Positions 23,296 to 35,250 are shown, numbered from the stretch's first letter. The stretch is 64,000 nt of DNA from Clostridiales bacterium (GCA_015243575.1 CP042469.1:744001-808000), one strand, 5' to 3'. Made by a program: numbers and translations. Notes: generated from the letters alone by a model not told the origin.

Positions 23296-23458
23296 ACAAT
23301 TACCTCCTATCGTATTTTGTTCACTTCATATTCGTATTTCGTTCGCTTCTATCTTTTGCCAGGCGGATACTCCTGCCAGCAAAAGGCTGCTGAATCCGTA
23401 GCGGAAGCTGTTGTCTCTGCGAAATAGACTGCTATTTTCAGCGTATTTAGGTATTATA
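23296..23458 (-). promoter_or_regulatory. Promoter and structured leader of hom
   Basis: On the minus strand a consensus TATAAT (23458-23453) has AAGACA 17 bases upstream. The roughly 150-base leader holds a hairpin (23385-23353, CTTTTGC ... GCAAAAG with inner CAGG/CCTG) and an imperfect tandem 18-base repeat (23349-23332 and 23327-23310) directly before the ribosome binding site. No T-box sequence is seen, nor a T run that would make an attenuator. Confidence 0.45.
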
Positions 23459-23614
23459 ATATATAATTGTAAAATTGTCTTTAAAAAATTACAAAAATTT
23501 ATTATGATAGATATGACGCATTGTCTAAATTACAGGGATGATGAAGATAACGAACTGGGATGAAACAGTGATTAAGTTAGTATTAGTTGCATAATATGAC
23601 GGAGGTGATTGATT

Positions 23615-24085
23615 TTGACATTGCATATTGTGCTGGTAGAGCCTGAGATTCCTCCTAATACGGGAAATATTGCTCGCTCCTGTGCTGCCACCGGGACGAA
23701 GCTGCATTTGGTCAAGCCCCTTGGCTTTTCCATTGATGACAAGACTCTGAAGAGGGCTGGGCTGGACTATTGGCCATTTGTTGATCTTGAGGTGCATGAA
23801 TCCTTAGAGGAGTTTCTCATAGAATATAAAGACATGCCCATGTATTTCGCGACAACCAAGGGGATCAGAAGCTATTCGGAAATCATTTACGAAGAGAATG
23901 CCATGTTGGTCTTCGGAAAGGAAACGGCAGGACTGCCACGGGGGTTGATCGAGGAAAATAAGGACAGAACCATTCGAATTCCAATGGGTAAGGACACCAG
24001 GCTGCGATCTTTGAACTTATCAAATTCAGTGAATATCGTGCTCTTTGAAGCACTGCGGCAATTAGAATTTCCTGGATTGGAATAA
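23615..24085 (+). CDS. trmL: tRNA (cytidine/uridine-34-2'-O)-methyltransferase, SPOUT family
   Basis: 156 residues from a TTG start, chosen because GGAGG lies 9 bases upstream; an in-frame TTG at 23609 is too close. SPOUT knot motifs are clear: VLVEPEIPPNTGNIARSC near the N terminus, MLVFGKETAGLP (about 105) and the closing RSLNLSNSVNIVLFEALRQ (about 130-148). TrmL methylates the wobble ribose of certain leucine tRNAs using S-adenosylmethionine. The length matches the family. It is divergent from hom and lies upstream of rpoN on the same strand, separated by a probable promoter. Confidence 0.92.
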   Translation: MTLHIVLVEPEIPPNTGNIARSCAATGTKLHLVKPLGFSIDDKTLKRAGLDYWPFVDLEVHESLEEFLIEYKDMPMYFATTKGIRSYSEIIYEENAMLVFGKETAGLPRGLIEENKDRTIRIPMGKDTRLRSLNLSNSVNIVLFEALRQLEFPGLE

Positions 24086-24130
24086 TTGTGAGATTCGCTT
24101 GTTAATTTTTTGATAATTTTTAAGAAAAGT

Positions 24131-24186
24131 TTGGCACAAGGTGATATAGTTGTGGTATAATGATGAAGAGGTTTGAGAGAACCTCT
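24131..24186 (+). promoter_or_regulatory. Promoter and 5' hairpin of rpoN
   Basis: Extended -10 TGGTATAAT (TATAAT at 24156-24161) with a TTGGCA-like -35 at 24131 (spacing 19, long). The start site near 24167 coincides with a 7-base hairpin (AGAGGTT-tgagag-AACCTCT, 24167-24186), which would form the 5' end of the mRNA. Confidence 0.55.
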
Positions 24187-24202
24187 CATAATGAGGTGCA
24201 TT

Positions 24203-25627
24203 ATGAGACTTGGGTACGACTTAACAATTGAACAATCGCAGAAACTGGTTATGACTCCTGAGTTGATTCAAGCCATTCAAATCCTGCAGTTCAATACACA
24301 GGAACTTGATAGCTACGTAGAGGAGCAGCTGCTGACAAATCCTATTTTGGAAATTACGGCCTCAGCTCCCGCGGAAAGCGAAAAAAACGCAGAAGAGTTT
24401 CAGGTCAAAAATGATGATTTTCAGGCAAAGGACAATAATAATGAATTTGACTGGGCAGAGCATTTCAAGGAGAAGGAATACGACGACATCAGTTATAAGC
24501 AGTGGGAGTATAACGCGGAAAAAAGCGAATACACTTACGAACAGTTTGTATCTTCTGAAATAACATTGGTGGAGCATCTGATGTTCCAGCTGCAGTTTGC
24601 CCCCATCAAACAAAGCTGCCGTGCCATCGGCAGGTATATGATTGAGTCTTTGGACGAAAACGGCTACATGACACTTTCGGTGGAAGAAATCGCCAAGGAG
24701 TTTGGGGTTGAACCAGAAAAGGTCACTATCGTACTCGATGCGATTCAAAATTTTGAACCGGCGGGAGTAGGAGCAAGGAGCCTGAAGGAATGTCTTTTGA
24801 TACAGCTGCGGCACCAAGGAAAAGTTGACCCGGTTGTAGAGGAAGTTATCAACCATTATCTTGAAGACATTGCTGGTAATCGGCTGAACAATATCGCGAA
24901 GGCACTTGGTGTTTCCGTAAAAGAGATTCAAGAGGTGAGCGATCTCATTAAGGGTCTGGAACCAAAACCAGGCAGGCAGTTCGGATCAGCAAATGAAACA
25001 AGGTATATCGTACCGGATGTTACTGTAGAGAAAATTGATAGTGAATATATTGTCACAGTAAACGAAAGCAGTGCACCGAAGCTTACCATCAGTCCTTACT
25101 ATCAGAGAATGCTTATTGATTCAGACAAGGAATCAAACATATCAAAATTCCTAACGGGCAGATTAAATTCCGCTCTTTGGCTGATCAAGAGTATCGAGCA
25201 AAGAAGGCAAACCATCTACAACGTTGTAAACGCAGTCGTAAAATACCAAATTGACTTCTTTGACAAAGGACCCAAGTATCTAAGAACTCTAACACTCAAA
25301 CAAATTGCGGACGAGGTGGGCATACATGAATCCACTGTAAGCCGATCCATCAACGGAAAATACATGCAGAGTCCGCGAGGAATCTACGAAATTAAATATT
25401 TTTTCACCAGCGGCGTTTCAGGCAACAGCGGAGAGGGTATTGCTTCAGAGAGCATAAAAACTTTCATCAGGGAAATAGTAGAAAATGAAGACCCAAAATC
25501 TCCTTTGAGCGATCAAGCCATGGTAGAGATGCTGACGGAAAGAGGAATTGACATTTCAAGAAGAACTGTAGCAAAATATCGGGATGAAATGAATCTTCCC
25601 TCTTCTTCGAAGCGGAAACGATATTAG
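24203..25627 (+). CDS. rpoN: RNA polymerase sigma-54 factor
   Basis: 474 residues from the ATG at 24203, which has GAGGTG upstream and gives the standard N terminus (MRLGYDLTIEQSQKLVMTPEL). Region I is Gln/Leu-rich (AIQILQFNTQELDSYV); the acidic region II follows at about 55-110; the core-binding domain spans about 110-330; the helix-turn-helix KQIADEVGIHESTVSRSI is near 375; the RpoN box SRRTVAKYRDEM is near the C terminus. It directs RNA polymerase to -24/-12 promoters with AAA+ activators, none of which is encoded in this window. It lies 64 bases upstream of gap on the same strand. Confidence 0.95.
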   Translation: MRLGYDLTIEQSQKLVMTPELIQAIQILQFNTQELDSYVEEQLLTNPILEITASAPAESEKNAEEFQVKNDDFQAKDNNNEFDWAEHFKEKEYDDISYKQWEYNAEKSEYTYEQFVSSEITLVEHLMFQLQFAPIKQSCRAIGRYMIESLDENGYMTLSVEEIAKEFGVEPEKVTIVLDAIQNFEPAGVGARSLKECLLIQLRHQGKVDPVVEEVINHYLEDIAGNRLNNIAKALGVSVKEIQEVSDLIKGLEPKPGRQFGSANETRYIVPDVTVEKIDSEYIVTVNESSAPKLTISPYYQRMLIDSDKESNISKFLTGRLNSALWLIKSIEQRRQTIYNVVNAVVKYQIDFFDKGPKYLRTLTLKQIADEVGIHESTVSRSINGKYMQSPRGIYEIKYFFTSGVSGNSGEGIASESIKTFIREIVENEDPKSPLSDQAMVEMLTERGIDISRRTVAKYRDEMNLPSSSKRKRY

Positions 25628-25646
25628 TGAATCCCACACTGATTAA

Positions 25647-26702
<1,056 letters not shown>

Positions 26703-26706
26703 GAAG

Positions 26707-27894
26707 ATGAAAAAAACAGTAAGAGACATTGACGTTAAGGGTAAAAAAGTGATCGTTCGCTGTGATTTCAATGTACCACAGGACAAAGAAGGTAACATCA
26801 CAGACGATATCCGAATTACAAGCGCCCTGCCTACAATCAGCTATCTGATCGAACAAGGGGCCAAGGTGATTCTCATGTCTCATCTGGGCAGACCTGACGG
26901 TGAAGCCAATATGAAATATACCCTAAAGCCGGTTGCAGACAGACTGTCCGAGCTTCTGGGAAAGAGTGTCCTGTTTATCAGTGCTCCCGAAGTAGTCAGC
27001 GAGGAAGTTTCCAAGGCTGCAGCGGGTCTTGCTGAAGGCGAAGTGATGCTTTTAGAAAACGTTAGATTCCGCAAGGAAGAAACCAAGAACGGAGAAAATT
27101 TCTCCAGGGAGCTCGCGGATCTGGCTGAACTCTTTGTGAACGATGCTTTCGGCACTGCTCACAGAGCACACTCATCAACCGCAGGCGTAGCAGATTACCT
27201 GCCTGCAGTATCCGGCTTTCTCATTGAAAAGGAAGTTAAATTTCTGGGAAGCGCGGTGGAAGCACCTGAAAGACCGTTCGTTGCTATCATGGGCGGTGCA
27301 AAGGTTAAGGACAAGATTCTCGTCATCGAGAATCTGCTTGCCAAGGTTGATACGCTGATCATCGGCGGAGGAATGGCATTTACCTTCCTAAAAGCAAAAG
27401 GCTATGAAATCGGCAAGTCCTTGCTGGATGCTGAAAGAATTGACTATGCGACAGAGCTGATGAAAAAAGCTGAGGAAAAGGGTGTAAAAATCCTTCTCCC
27501 GATAGACGTTGTGGCAGCCAAAGAATTCAGCAACGATGTTGAAACGGCTGAATTTGAAGCAGATGCCATTCCTGCGGAATGGATGGGTCTTGATGTAGGA
27601 CCTAAGTCTGCGCAGCTTTTCAGTGAAGAGTTGAAGAATGCAAAAACTGTCATTTGGAATGGTCCCGTTGGAGCATTCGAAATGTCCAACTTTGCACAGG
27701 GAACCATTGCAGTAGCAAAGGCTCTTGCTGAGACAGATGCGGTTACCATCATTGGCGGCGGAGATTCTGCTGCTGCTGTGGAACAGTTCGGCTATGCTGA
27801 TAAAATGACCCACATATCCACCGGCGGCGGTGCTTCGCTGGAATTCCTGGAAGGCAAGGAACTGCCGGGAATCGCTGTATTGCAGGATAAGTAA
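26707..27894 (+). CDS. pgk: Phosphoglycerate kinase
   Basis: 395 residues. N-terminal substrate-binding [12 protein letters not shown] and SHLGRPDG, then [26 protein letters not shown], the [16 protein letters not shown] stretch, and the C-terminal nucleotide site [13 protein letters not shown] ... [18 protein letters not shown]. It transfers phosphate from 1,3-bisphosphoglycerate to ADP. It starts 4 bases after gap ends, so the two are tightly coupled; the AAGAAGATG context carries only a weak ribosome binding site, which supports coupling. Confidence 0.97.
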   Translation: MKKTVRDIDVKGKKVIVRCDFNVPQDKEGNITDDIRITSALPTISYLIEQGAKVILMSHLGRPDGEANMKYTLKPVADRLSELLGKSVLFISAPEVVSEEVSKAAAGLAEGEVMLLENVRFRKEETKNGENFSRELADLAELFVNDAFGTAHRAHSSTAGVADYLPAVSGFLIEKEVKFLGSAVEAPERPFVAIMGGAKVKDKILVIENLLAKVDTLIIGGGMAFTFLKAKGYEIGKSLLDAERIDYATELMKKAEEKGVKILLPIDVVAAKEFSNDVETAEFEADAIPAEWMGLDVGPKSAQLFSEELKNAKTVIWNGPVGAFEMSNFAQGTIAVAKALAETDAVTIIGGGDSAAAVEQFGYADKMTHISTGGGASLEFLEGKELPGIAVLQDK

Positions 27895-27904
27895 GACATC
27901 ATAA

Positions 27905-27998
27905 ATAGTGAAGCTCTGAATGACATCAAGTATAGTTCAATGAAACAGAGCTTTTGAGAAAAAATATTTCGCCGACAATTTGACTTGGATTGTCGGCG
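27905..27998 (+). other. Two intergenic hairpins between pgk and tpi
   Basis: AAGCTCTG ... CAGAGCTT (about 27909-27953) and a perfect CGCCGACAAT/ATTGTCGGCG stem (27970-27979 with 27989-27998). Neither is followed by a proper T run on the plus strand except a short TTTTG after the first. They probably set mRNA ends or relative expression within the cluster. Confidence 0.5.
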
Positions 27999-28027
27999 AG
28001 CTCATGAATTAATATCGGAGGACAAAA

Positions 28028-28774
28028 ATGAGAAAGCCTTTTATAATGGGCAACTGGAAAATGTTTAAAACAACAAAAGAAGCAGTTGCGTTTGCAGAGG
28101 AATTCAAAAAATTATATCAGTCTTCGGACGTTGTTGCAGGCGTATGCGCACCCTTTACACAGCTTGCAGCGTTAAAGGATGCTTTCAAGGGTACCGACAT
28201 TAAGGTTGGTGCACAGAACATGCACTTTGAAGAAAACGGTGCGTTTACCGGGGAAATTTCAGCAGATATGCTTAATGAACTGGGAATAGAATACTGTGTC
28301 ATTGGACATTCTGAAAGAAGACAGTATTTCAATGAAACGGACGAAACGGTAAATAAAAAGCTTCACACTGCTTTCAAACATAATATCATTCCGATTCTCT
28401 GTGTAGGTGAAGTACTGGAAGAGAGAGATGCCGGCAAAGAGTTTGATGTTGTTAAGACACAGACCGTTGGTGCGCTGAAAGATCTCATAGCTGAGCAGGT
28501 ATCTGCATTGATCATTGCCTACGAGCCAGTATGGGCGATCGGTACAGGCAGAACAGCTTCACCAGAGCAGGCTAATGAAATGTGCGGCTATATCAGAACG
28601 GTTATCGAAGAGCTTTATAGCGATGAAGTATCTGAAAAGGTCATCATTCAGTATGGCGGCAGTGTCAAACCTGCTAACGCATCCGAATTGATGAACATGG
28701 AAGAGATTGATGGGGCTCTGGTTGGCGGAGCAAGCCTTGTTCCTGCTGATTTTATTGAAATCGTAAATTTCTAA
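28028..28774 (+). CDS. tpiA: Triosephosphate isomerase
   Basis: 248 residues. Substrate lysine in GNWKMFKTT, catalytic histidine in IGHSERRQ (about 97), catalytic glutamate in AYEPVWAIGTGRTA (about 168), and the phosphate-binding YGGSVKPANA and DGALVGGASL. It interconverts dihydroxyacetone phosphate and glyceraldehyde 3-phosphate. CGGAGGACAAAA precedes the ATG. It sits in the glycolytic cluster between pgk and eno, where phosphoglycerate mutase is often found but is missing here. Confidence 0.97.
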   Translation: MRKPFIMGNWKMFKTTKEAVAFAEEFKKLYQSSDVVAGVCAPFTQLAALKDAFKGTDIKVGAQNMHFEENGAFTGEISADMLNELGIEYCVIGHSERRQYFNETDETVNKKLHTAFKHNIIPILCVGEVLEERDAGKEFDVVKTQTVGALKDLIAEQVSALIIAYEPVWAIGTGRTASPEQANEMCGYIRTVIEELYSDEVSEKVIIQYGGSVKPANASELMNMEEIDGALVGGASLVPADFIEIVNF

Positions 28775-28781
28775 CAATGAG

Positions 28782-28808
28782 AATCTACAAATCACTGATT
28801 TGTAGATT
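28782..28808 (+). other. Intergenic hairpin between tpi and eno
   Basis: AATCTACAAAT (28782-28792) pairs perfectly with ATTTGTAGATT (28798-28808) around a 5-base loop. Only TCTAATG follows, so termination would be weak; a partial terminator or processing site is possible. Confidence 0.5.
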
Positions 28809-28874
28809 TCTAATGAAAACGGAGCAGTGTCCCGCAAGGGGCGCTGGCAGTAAGTGAAATATTAAGGAGGATAA

Positions 28875-30167
<1,293 letters not shown>

Positions 30168-30170
30168 GCA

Positions 30171-30199
30171 TTGATTTATTTGACAAGTTATGGTACACT
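30171..30199 (+). promoter_or_regulatory. Promoter of secG
   Basis: TTGATT (30171-30176) and TACACT (30194-30199), 17 bases apart, with a TGG extension ahead of the -10. Begins 4 bases after the eno stop. Confidence 0.55.
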
Positions 30200-30231
30200 A
30201 CAAGAGTTAATCTTGTATAGGAGGTGCGGAA

Positions 30232-30462
30232 GTGCAAATATTTCTGATGATATTGCTTTCAATCGCTAGTTTAGTATTGATTGCAAGTATCCTGCTGCAG
30301 CACGGCAACAGCGCTGGACTCTCTGGGTCCATTGGCGGCGGCGCGGAACAACTGTTTGGCAAAAAGAAAAGCAAAGGCTATGAAGCGATCTTGAGTAAGA
30401 TCAGTACCGTTGGTGCCATCGTATTCATTTTGTGCTCGTTGATTCTTGTTGCAATTGAGTAA
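30232..30462 (+). CDS. secG: Preprotein translocase subunit SecG
   Basis: 76 residues, two membrane segments (about 2-20 and 52-73) joined by a Gly/Ser-rich loop with the family motif GGGAEQLFGKKKSKG. SecG assists the SecYE channel in protein export. GTG start with TAGGAGGTGC upstream. In many Firmicutes secG is followed by rnr and smpB; here an 8-kb block with hppA and liv intervenes before rnr at 38917. Confidence 0.92.
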   Translation: MQIFLMILLSIASLVLIASILLQHGNSAGLSGSIGGGAEQLFGKKKSKGYEAILSKISTVGAIVFILCSLILVAIE

Positions 30463-30525
30463 AGAAAGCAGTCGTTACAGCCATATATTAAGATTCATTA
30501 TAAACTTAACTGACCGGTAAGTCAT

Positions 30526-30562
30526 TTTAAGAGGTGCTCTTTGCGCCTCTTAATCTTGTTGT
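30526..30562 (+). terminator. Probable terminator after secG
   Basis: TTAAGAGG (30527-30534) pairs with CCTCTTAA (30546-30553), extended inward by GC pairs, followed by a broken T run (TCTTGTTGTT). Confidence 0.5.
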
Positions 30563-30625
30563 TGAGGGGATTCGCAAACGTTGTAGGAAAAGAAAAATAT
30601 CGTAAACGTAAGGAGGAGTTTTTTA

Positions 30626-32650
30626 ATGAATGTTTTAGCCGTTTTAGCACCTGTATCTGCCGTCATAGCGTTAATTTTCGCCTATGGCTTATCGTCCTGG
30701 ATAGGAAAAATGGACGAGGGCACTGACCGTATGCGCGAAATTTCAGGCTATATCAGAGAAGGCGCCATGGCGTTCCTGAGAAGAGAATATAAGACAATGG
30801 CGGTAGTTATCCTTGTCTTATTTTTGGTTTTAGGGTTCGGCATTGATTGGCTTACAGCGGTGCTGTATGTTTTTGGTGCGCTTTTTTCGGTTCTGGCAGG
30901 TTACTGCGGCATGCGTGTTGCCACAAAGGGTAATGTTCGTACAGCAAGTGCGGCCATGAGCGGTGGCATGAATAAGGCACTTAAGGTAGCCTTTAGAAGC
31001 GGGGCCGTAATGGGTCTGTGTGTAGTAGGTCTGGGACTCCTCGGTATCGGAGGAGTTTTTGTTCTATTTGGGGTAGAATCAGCCTCGGTAATTACGGGGT
31101 TCGGACTGGGAGCTTCCTCCATGGCCTTGTTTGGTCGTGTTGGAGGCGGGATCTATACAAAGGCTGCAGACGTTGGTGCTGACCTGGTTGGTAAGGTTGA
31201 AGCCGGGATTCCTGAGGATGATCCGAGAAATCCCGCTGTTATTGCAGACAATGTTGGAGACAATGTCGGCGATGTAGCAGGAATGGGCTCTGATCTGTTT
31301 GAATCCTATGTAGGTTCTATTATCTCTGCCATCACTCTTGCTGTAGTGATGCCTTCGATCAAGCCGACTTTTGGCTATGAATTCGACCTGCCTCCTCTGG
31401 CAGGATCAGTATTTCCCCTTGTATTATCTGCAATCGGAATCATTGCTTCCATTATAGGAATTATGTGTGTAAGGGGCAATGAGAAATCCAATCCTGCTGC
31501 TGCTTTGAATGCAGGAACTTATATCAGCAGCGCAATAGTCGTTGTTTTCTCTTTCGTGTTAAGTTGGGTTTTCTTTGCCAACTTCAACTGTGCCATAGCG
31601 ATTATCGCGGGTCTTATCGTCGGAATTGCTATTGGGAAACTCACAGAATTCTATACCTCCGGTGACTACAAGCACGTTAAAAAAATATCAGAACAGTGCC
31701 AGACAGGACCGGCAACGACAATTATCAGTGGTTTTGGCGTTGGTATGCTTTCCACTGTATGGCCTATCATCATGATTGCAGTGGGAATCCTTGTTGCTAA
31801 TGCATTTGCTGGATTATACGGAATTGCACTGGCGGCAGTAGGCATGTTGTCTACCACAGGTATGGTTGTTGCAGTTGATGCTTATGGACCTGTATCTGAT
31901 AACGCAGGTGGTATTGCTGAGATGTCTAAGCTTCCAAAGGAAGTCAGAATGATAACGGACAAGCTCGATGCAGTTGGAAATACAACAGCTGCAATTGGAA
32001 AAGGCTTTGCAATCGGTTCGGCAGCGCTCACTGCACTGGCACTGTTTGCTTCCTATTCTCAGCTTGCTGGATTAGAGTCCATTAGCTTGCTTGAGCCAAT
32101 GGTTATCGCAGGTCTCTTTATTGGAGCAATGCTTCCTTTCCTTTTCTCTGCTTTGACTATGAACTCTGTGGGAAAAGCAGCATATCAGATGATTGAAGAA
32201 GTAAGAAGACAGTTCCACTGTGATGCAGGTATCATGGAGGGCACCTGTAAACCTGATTATGCAAGATGTGTTGATATCAGCACAAAGGCGGCATTGAAAG
32301 AAATGATGGCGCCGGGATTGCTTGCAATCATTGCACCCATGGCTGTAGGAATCATTATGGGAACAGAAGCTCTGGGCGGAATGCTTGCCGGAGCTCTTTC
32401 CTCAGGCGTACTGGTTGCTATTATGATGGCAAATGCAGGAGGCGCTTGGGACAACGCAAAAAAATACATAGAAGAAGGACATTTCGGAGGCAAGGGCAGT
32501 GAGTCACACAAAGCTGCCGTTGTTGGAGATACTGTAGGAGATCCCTTTAAGGATACTGCTGGTCCTTCCATTAATATCCTCATTAAGCTGATGACCATTG
32601 TTGCGGTTGTATTCGCACCGGTCTTCGTAGCGATCGGCGGTCTGCTGTAA
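30626..32650 (+). CDS. hppA: K+-dependent membrane-bound pyrophosphatase (ion pump)
   Basis: 674 residues, about 16 membrane helices. The pyrophosphate-binding loop is intact ([20 protein letters not shown], about 172-191, and [19 protein letters not shown]). The sequence [10 protein letters not shown] near 452 has alanine where K+-independent H+-PPases have lysine (GNTTKA), placing it in the K+-dependent subfamily. It hydrolyses pyrophosphate and pumps H+ or Na+ across the membrane; which ion cannot be settled by eye. The second signature is [20 protein letters not shown] near the C terminus. AAGGAGGAG precedes the ATG. In anaerobes it recovers energy from biosynthetic pyrophosphate. Confidence 0.95.
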   Translation: MNVLAVLAPVSAVIALIFAYGLSSWIGKMDEGTDRMREISGYIREGAMAFLRREYKTMAVVILVLFLVLGFGIDWLTAVLYVFGALFSVLAGYCGMRVATKGNVRTASAAMSGGMNKALKVAFRSGAVMGLCVVGLGLLGIGGVFVLFGVESASVITGFGLGASSMALFGRVGGGIYTKAADVGADLVGKVEAGIPEDDPRNPAVIADNVGDNVGDVAGMGSDLFESYVGSIISAITLAVVMPSIKPTFGYEFDLPPLAGSVFPLVLSAIGIIASIIGIMCVRGNEKSNPAAALNAGTYISSAIVVVFSFVLSWVFFANFNCAIAIIAGLIVGIAIGKLTEFYTSGDYKHVKKISEQCQTGPATTIISGFGVGMLSTVWPIIMIAVGILVANAFAGLYGIALAAVGMLSTTGMVVAVDAYGPVSDNAGGIAEMSKLPKEVRMITDKLDAVGNTTAAIGKGFAIGSAALTALALFASYSQLAGLESISLLEPMVIAGLFIGAMLPFLFSALTMNSVGKAAYQMIEEVRRQFHCDAGIMEGTCKPDYARCVDISTKAALKEMMAPGLLAIIAPMAVGIIMGTEALGGMLAGALSSGVLVAIMMANAGGAWDNAKKYIEEGHFGGKGSESHKAAVVGDTVGDPFKDTAGPSINILIKLMTIVAVVFAPVFVAIGGLL

Positions 32651-32908
32651 GGAAGACCGCTACCCGTAGTCAGTTAGTAAAATTAGTAAGTTTGCGAACA
32701 AAATAACAAAAAATCAAACCGAGAGGGAGTAATTTGACTCAGATTTTAGAATTCTGAGCAAATACTCCCTTTTCTAATATTGTGAATGTGCTATCTAAGG
32801 GTTTGTATCATACGCACAAATTAGCCCCGGAATATTCAAGGGCTTTTGTTTGTCCACACATAACAGAGGGATTTGTAGTGCGAACACAAAGAAATATGAC
32901 ATATGTTG
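32651..32908 (+). terminator. Intergenic region with two terminators after hppA
   Basis: The first is a long stem (GGGAGTA ... TACTCCC, 32725-32769, with inner CTCAGA/CTGAG) ending in TTTTCT. A second, weaker GCCC ... GGGC hairpin with a T-rich tail lies at about 32824-32850. No coding signal is seen in the rest of this 258-base stretch. Confidence 0.75.
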
Positions 32909-32937
32909 TTGACAAAAACATAAAAAAAGATTAAGAT
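32909..32937 (+). promoter_or_regulatory. Sigma-A promoter of the liv operon
   Basis: Consensus TTGACA (32909-32914) and TAAGAT (32932-32937), 17 bases apart, about 37 bases ahead of livK. Confidence 0.75.
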
Positions 32938-32973
32938 AAGTACTATCTTAAATGAAGGTGGTGTATTCACAAT

Positions 32974-34155
32974 ATGAAGAAAACTTTAATTTTATTACTC
33001 GTAATGATCATGGTAATCGGTTCCTTCACAGCTTGCGGCGGAAAGAAAGATGCTGGTAACGGCGGGGATGCTGCAACAGAAGTGAAAATTGGTATAAACT
33101 ATGAATTAACTGGTGCTGTAGCTACATACGGCGAAGCTTCTGTCGATGGTATCCTGATGGCATTTGATGAAATCAATGCAGCCGGTGGCATCAATGGTAT
33201 GAAGATTGTGCCCGTAAAGGTAGACAATAAGTCCGATGCAGCGGAAGCAACAGCTCTTGCTACGAGACTGATGACGCAGGAAGGCGTAGTTGCTTCTTTG
33301 GGACCAGCAACTTCCGGTAACTTCATGGCTACCATTCCAGTAGCGATGAGCAGTAAAGTTCCGGTAATCTCGGCATCAGCTACTGCTGACGAAGGTGTAA
33401 CAGTTGACGCAAAAGGTAATGTAAACGACTATGTTTTCAGACTTTGCTTCAATGATTCCTTCCAGGGCGTAACCATGGCGAACTTTGCAGCAAACAACCT
33501 GAGTGCAAAAACAGCTGTTATCATTCAAGATAACTCCAGTGATTATGCAAAAGGTCTTGCAAAGAACTTCAAGGAAACTTTCACAGCAGCAGGCGGAACC
33601 ATCGTTGCTGAAGAAGGCTATGTTGCAAAAGACAAGGATTTCAATGCAATCCTGACAAGTATCAAAGGTAAGCAGTTTGATGTTATTTTCCTTCCAGGAT
33701 ACTACCAGGAAGCAGGTCTGATCATCAAACAGGCACGTGATCTTGGAATTGCTCAGCCGGTTCTTGGTGCAGACGGTTTTGACTCCCCTGTTCTTTTAGA
33801 ACTTGCTGGAGCAGCTGCTCTGAATGATGTTTACTTCTCAAATCACTATTCCTCACTGGATCAGGATCCAATGGTACAGGATTTCATCGCAGCGTTCAAG
33901 GAAAAATATGGTTCAGATCCGAATGCGTTCCATGCTCTCGGATACGACCTTGGTAAGTATATTGCTGATGCTATCAGCCGTGCAGGATCCACGGATCCGA
34001 CAGCCATCAAAGATGCCCTTGCTTCCACAAAAGATTTTGCAGGAGTTACCGGTACCTTCAGCATGGGTCAGGACCACAATCCGATCAAATCAATTGTTGT
34101 AATCGGACTTGAAAATGGCGTTCAGACAACTAGTGTAAAGGTTGACCCGAAATAA
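32974..34155 (+). CDS. livK: ABC transporter substrate-binding lipoprotein for branched-chain amino acids
   Basis: 393 residues. Lipoprotein signal peptide with lipobox around Cys21 (GSFTACGGKK), then a Leu/Ile/Val-binding type 1 periplasmic fold: VKIGINYELTGAVATYG, GPATSGNFMA, AVIIQDNSSDYAKG, GYVAKDKDFNAILT and FHALGYDLGKYIADAI. It is anchored outside the membrane and delivers branched-chain or related amino acids to LivHM. AAGGTGGTG precedes the ATG. It heads the liv operon and is separated from livH by a hairpin that may reduce readthrough. Confidence 0.93.
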   Translation: MKKTLILLLVMIMVIGSFTACGGKKDAGNGGDAATEVKIGINYELTGAVATYGEASVDGILMAFDEINAAGGINGMKIVPVKVDNKSDAAEATALATRLMTQEGVVASLGPATSGNFMATIPVAMSSKVPVISASATADEGVTVDAKGNVNDYVFRLCFNDSFQGVTMANFAANNLSAKTAVIIQDNSSDYAKGLAKNFKETFTAAGGTIVAEEGYVAKDKDFNAILTSIKGKQFDVIFLPGYYQEAGLIIKQARDLGIAQPVLGADGFDSPVLLELAGAAALNDVYFSNHYSSLDQDPMVQDFIAAFKEKYGSDPNAFHALGYDLGKYIADAISRAGSTDPTAIKDALASTKDFAGVTGTFSMGQDHNPIKSIVVIGLENGVQTTSVKVDPK

Positions 34156-34268
34156 GCCAACTTCAAAACAAAGCATAGTTACGGTACATTCCAGAAAATT
34201 CCTCAAAATGATGGATCGAAGGATGTTACCAACGATTGACGAATTAACAAATAAAAGCTATAATTATT

Positions 34269-34296
34269 AAGTTAGAGCACTAATCTGCTCTAACTT
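34269..34296 (+). terminator. Hairpin between livK and livH (partial terminator)
   Basis: Perfect 11-base stem (AAGTTAGAGCA at 34269-34279 with TGCTCTAACTT at 34286-34296) and 6-base loop, followed by an interrupted T-rich tail. Its place between binding-protein and permease genes suggests it sets higher livK expression. Confidence 0.6.
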
Positions 34297-34368
34297 AATT
34301 GTTGTTTATGACAAAAAGAATTTTTATCCAAAAAAAGAAATAATTATTAAGTGTGGAGGTGCCAAACC

Positions 34369-35247
34369 TTGGATCAATTTTTACAGCAGATGGTAAACGG
34401 AATTTCGCTGGGCAGTATCTATGCATTGATTGCCTTGGGTTATACCATGGTTTACGGAATTATTAAGCTCATCAACTTTGCACACGGGGATGTGTACATG
34501 ATTGGCGCTTATGTTGGGTTTGCTGCTACCACGTATGCAAGGCTGGGATTTATACCGGCACTTGTGATTTCAATGATTTCCTGCGCAGTATTAGGTATTG
34601 TTATTGAAAAGGTAGCTTACAAACCGTTGCGACATTCTTCGAGAATCGCAGTTTTGATTACCGCGATTGGTGTATCACTGCTTCTTGAATATGTCATGAT
34701 GTTCTTCGTAGGAGCAGAAGTGCGCTCTTATCCAAAAGTATTATCAGATGCAGCGATTAATCTGGGATCTGTCAGAGTTAGTATGCAGCAGATCTACATT
34801 ATCGTTACAGCAATTGCACTCATGGTTTTATTACAATTTATTGTTCACAAGACGAAAACAGGAAAAGCGATGCGTGCCGTGTCCATCGATTCAGATGCTG
34901 CTCAGCTCATGGGCATCAGAGTGGACAAGACCATATCCTTTACCTTTGCCATCGGCTCTGCCTTTGCAGGTGCAGCAGGCGTGCTGGTAGGAATCTATTA
35001 CAATTCCATTGATCCGCTTATGGGAGTTATGCCGGGACTTAAGGCCTTTGTTGCTGCTGTATTCGGCGGAATCGGAAGCATCCCCGGTGCTATGATCGGC
35101 GGGCTTTCCATCGGTATCATGGAAACCATGGTGTCAGGCTATGGAAACTCCATGTACAGGGACGCTGCGGTATTTGCATTCCTGATCATCATTCTGATCT
35201 TCAAACCGGCAGGACTGCTCGGTAAGAATACAAGAGAGAAGGTGTAA
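34369..35247 (+). CDS. livH: Branched-chain amino acid ABC transporter permease LivH
   Basis: 292 residues, about eight membrane helices. The TTG at 34369 is chosen as start because GTGGAGGTG lies 9 bases upstream; a GTG further upstream would read through this site. Family motifs: NGISLGSIYALIALGYTMVYGI at the N terminus (seen as NGISLGSIYALIALGYT), LINFAHGDVYMIGAYVGF, the EAA-like cytoplasmic loop AMRAVSIDSDAAQLMGI, and AAVFGGIGSIPGAMIGG. It forms the membrane channel with LivM. Confidence 0.93.
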   Translation: MDQFLQQMVNGISLGSIYALIALGYTMVYGIIKLINFAHGDVYMIGAYVGFAATTYARLGFIPALVISMISCAVLGIVIEKVAYKPLRHSSRIAVLITAIGVSLLLEYVMMFFVGAEVRSYPKVLSDAAINLGSVRVSMQQIYIIVTAIALMVLLQFIVHKTKTGKAMRAVSIDSDAAQLMGIRVDKTISFTFAIGSAFAGAAGVLVGIYYNSIDPLMGVMPGLKAFVAAVFGGIGSIPGAMIGGLSIGIMETMVSGYGNSMYRDAAVFAFLIIILIFKPAGLLGKNTREKV

Positions 35248-35250
35248 CAG

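Noticed and set aside
24131-24150. Sigma-54 type promoter (TTGGCAC) ahead of rpoN
   Set aside because: The -24-like TTGGCAC is present, but the required TTGC element 5 bases further is GATAT, so only the sigma-A reading is kept.
34351-34368. GTG at 34351 as the livH start
   Set aside because: It lies inside the GGAGGTG ribosome binding site that serves the TTG at 34369.
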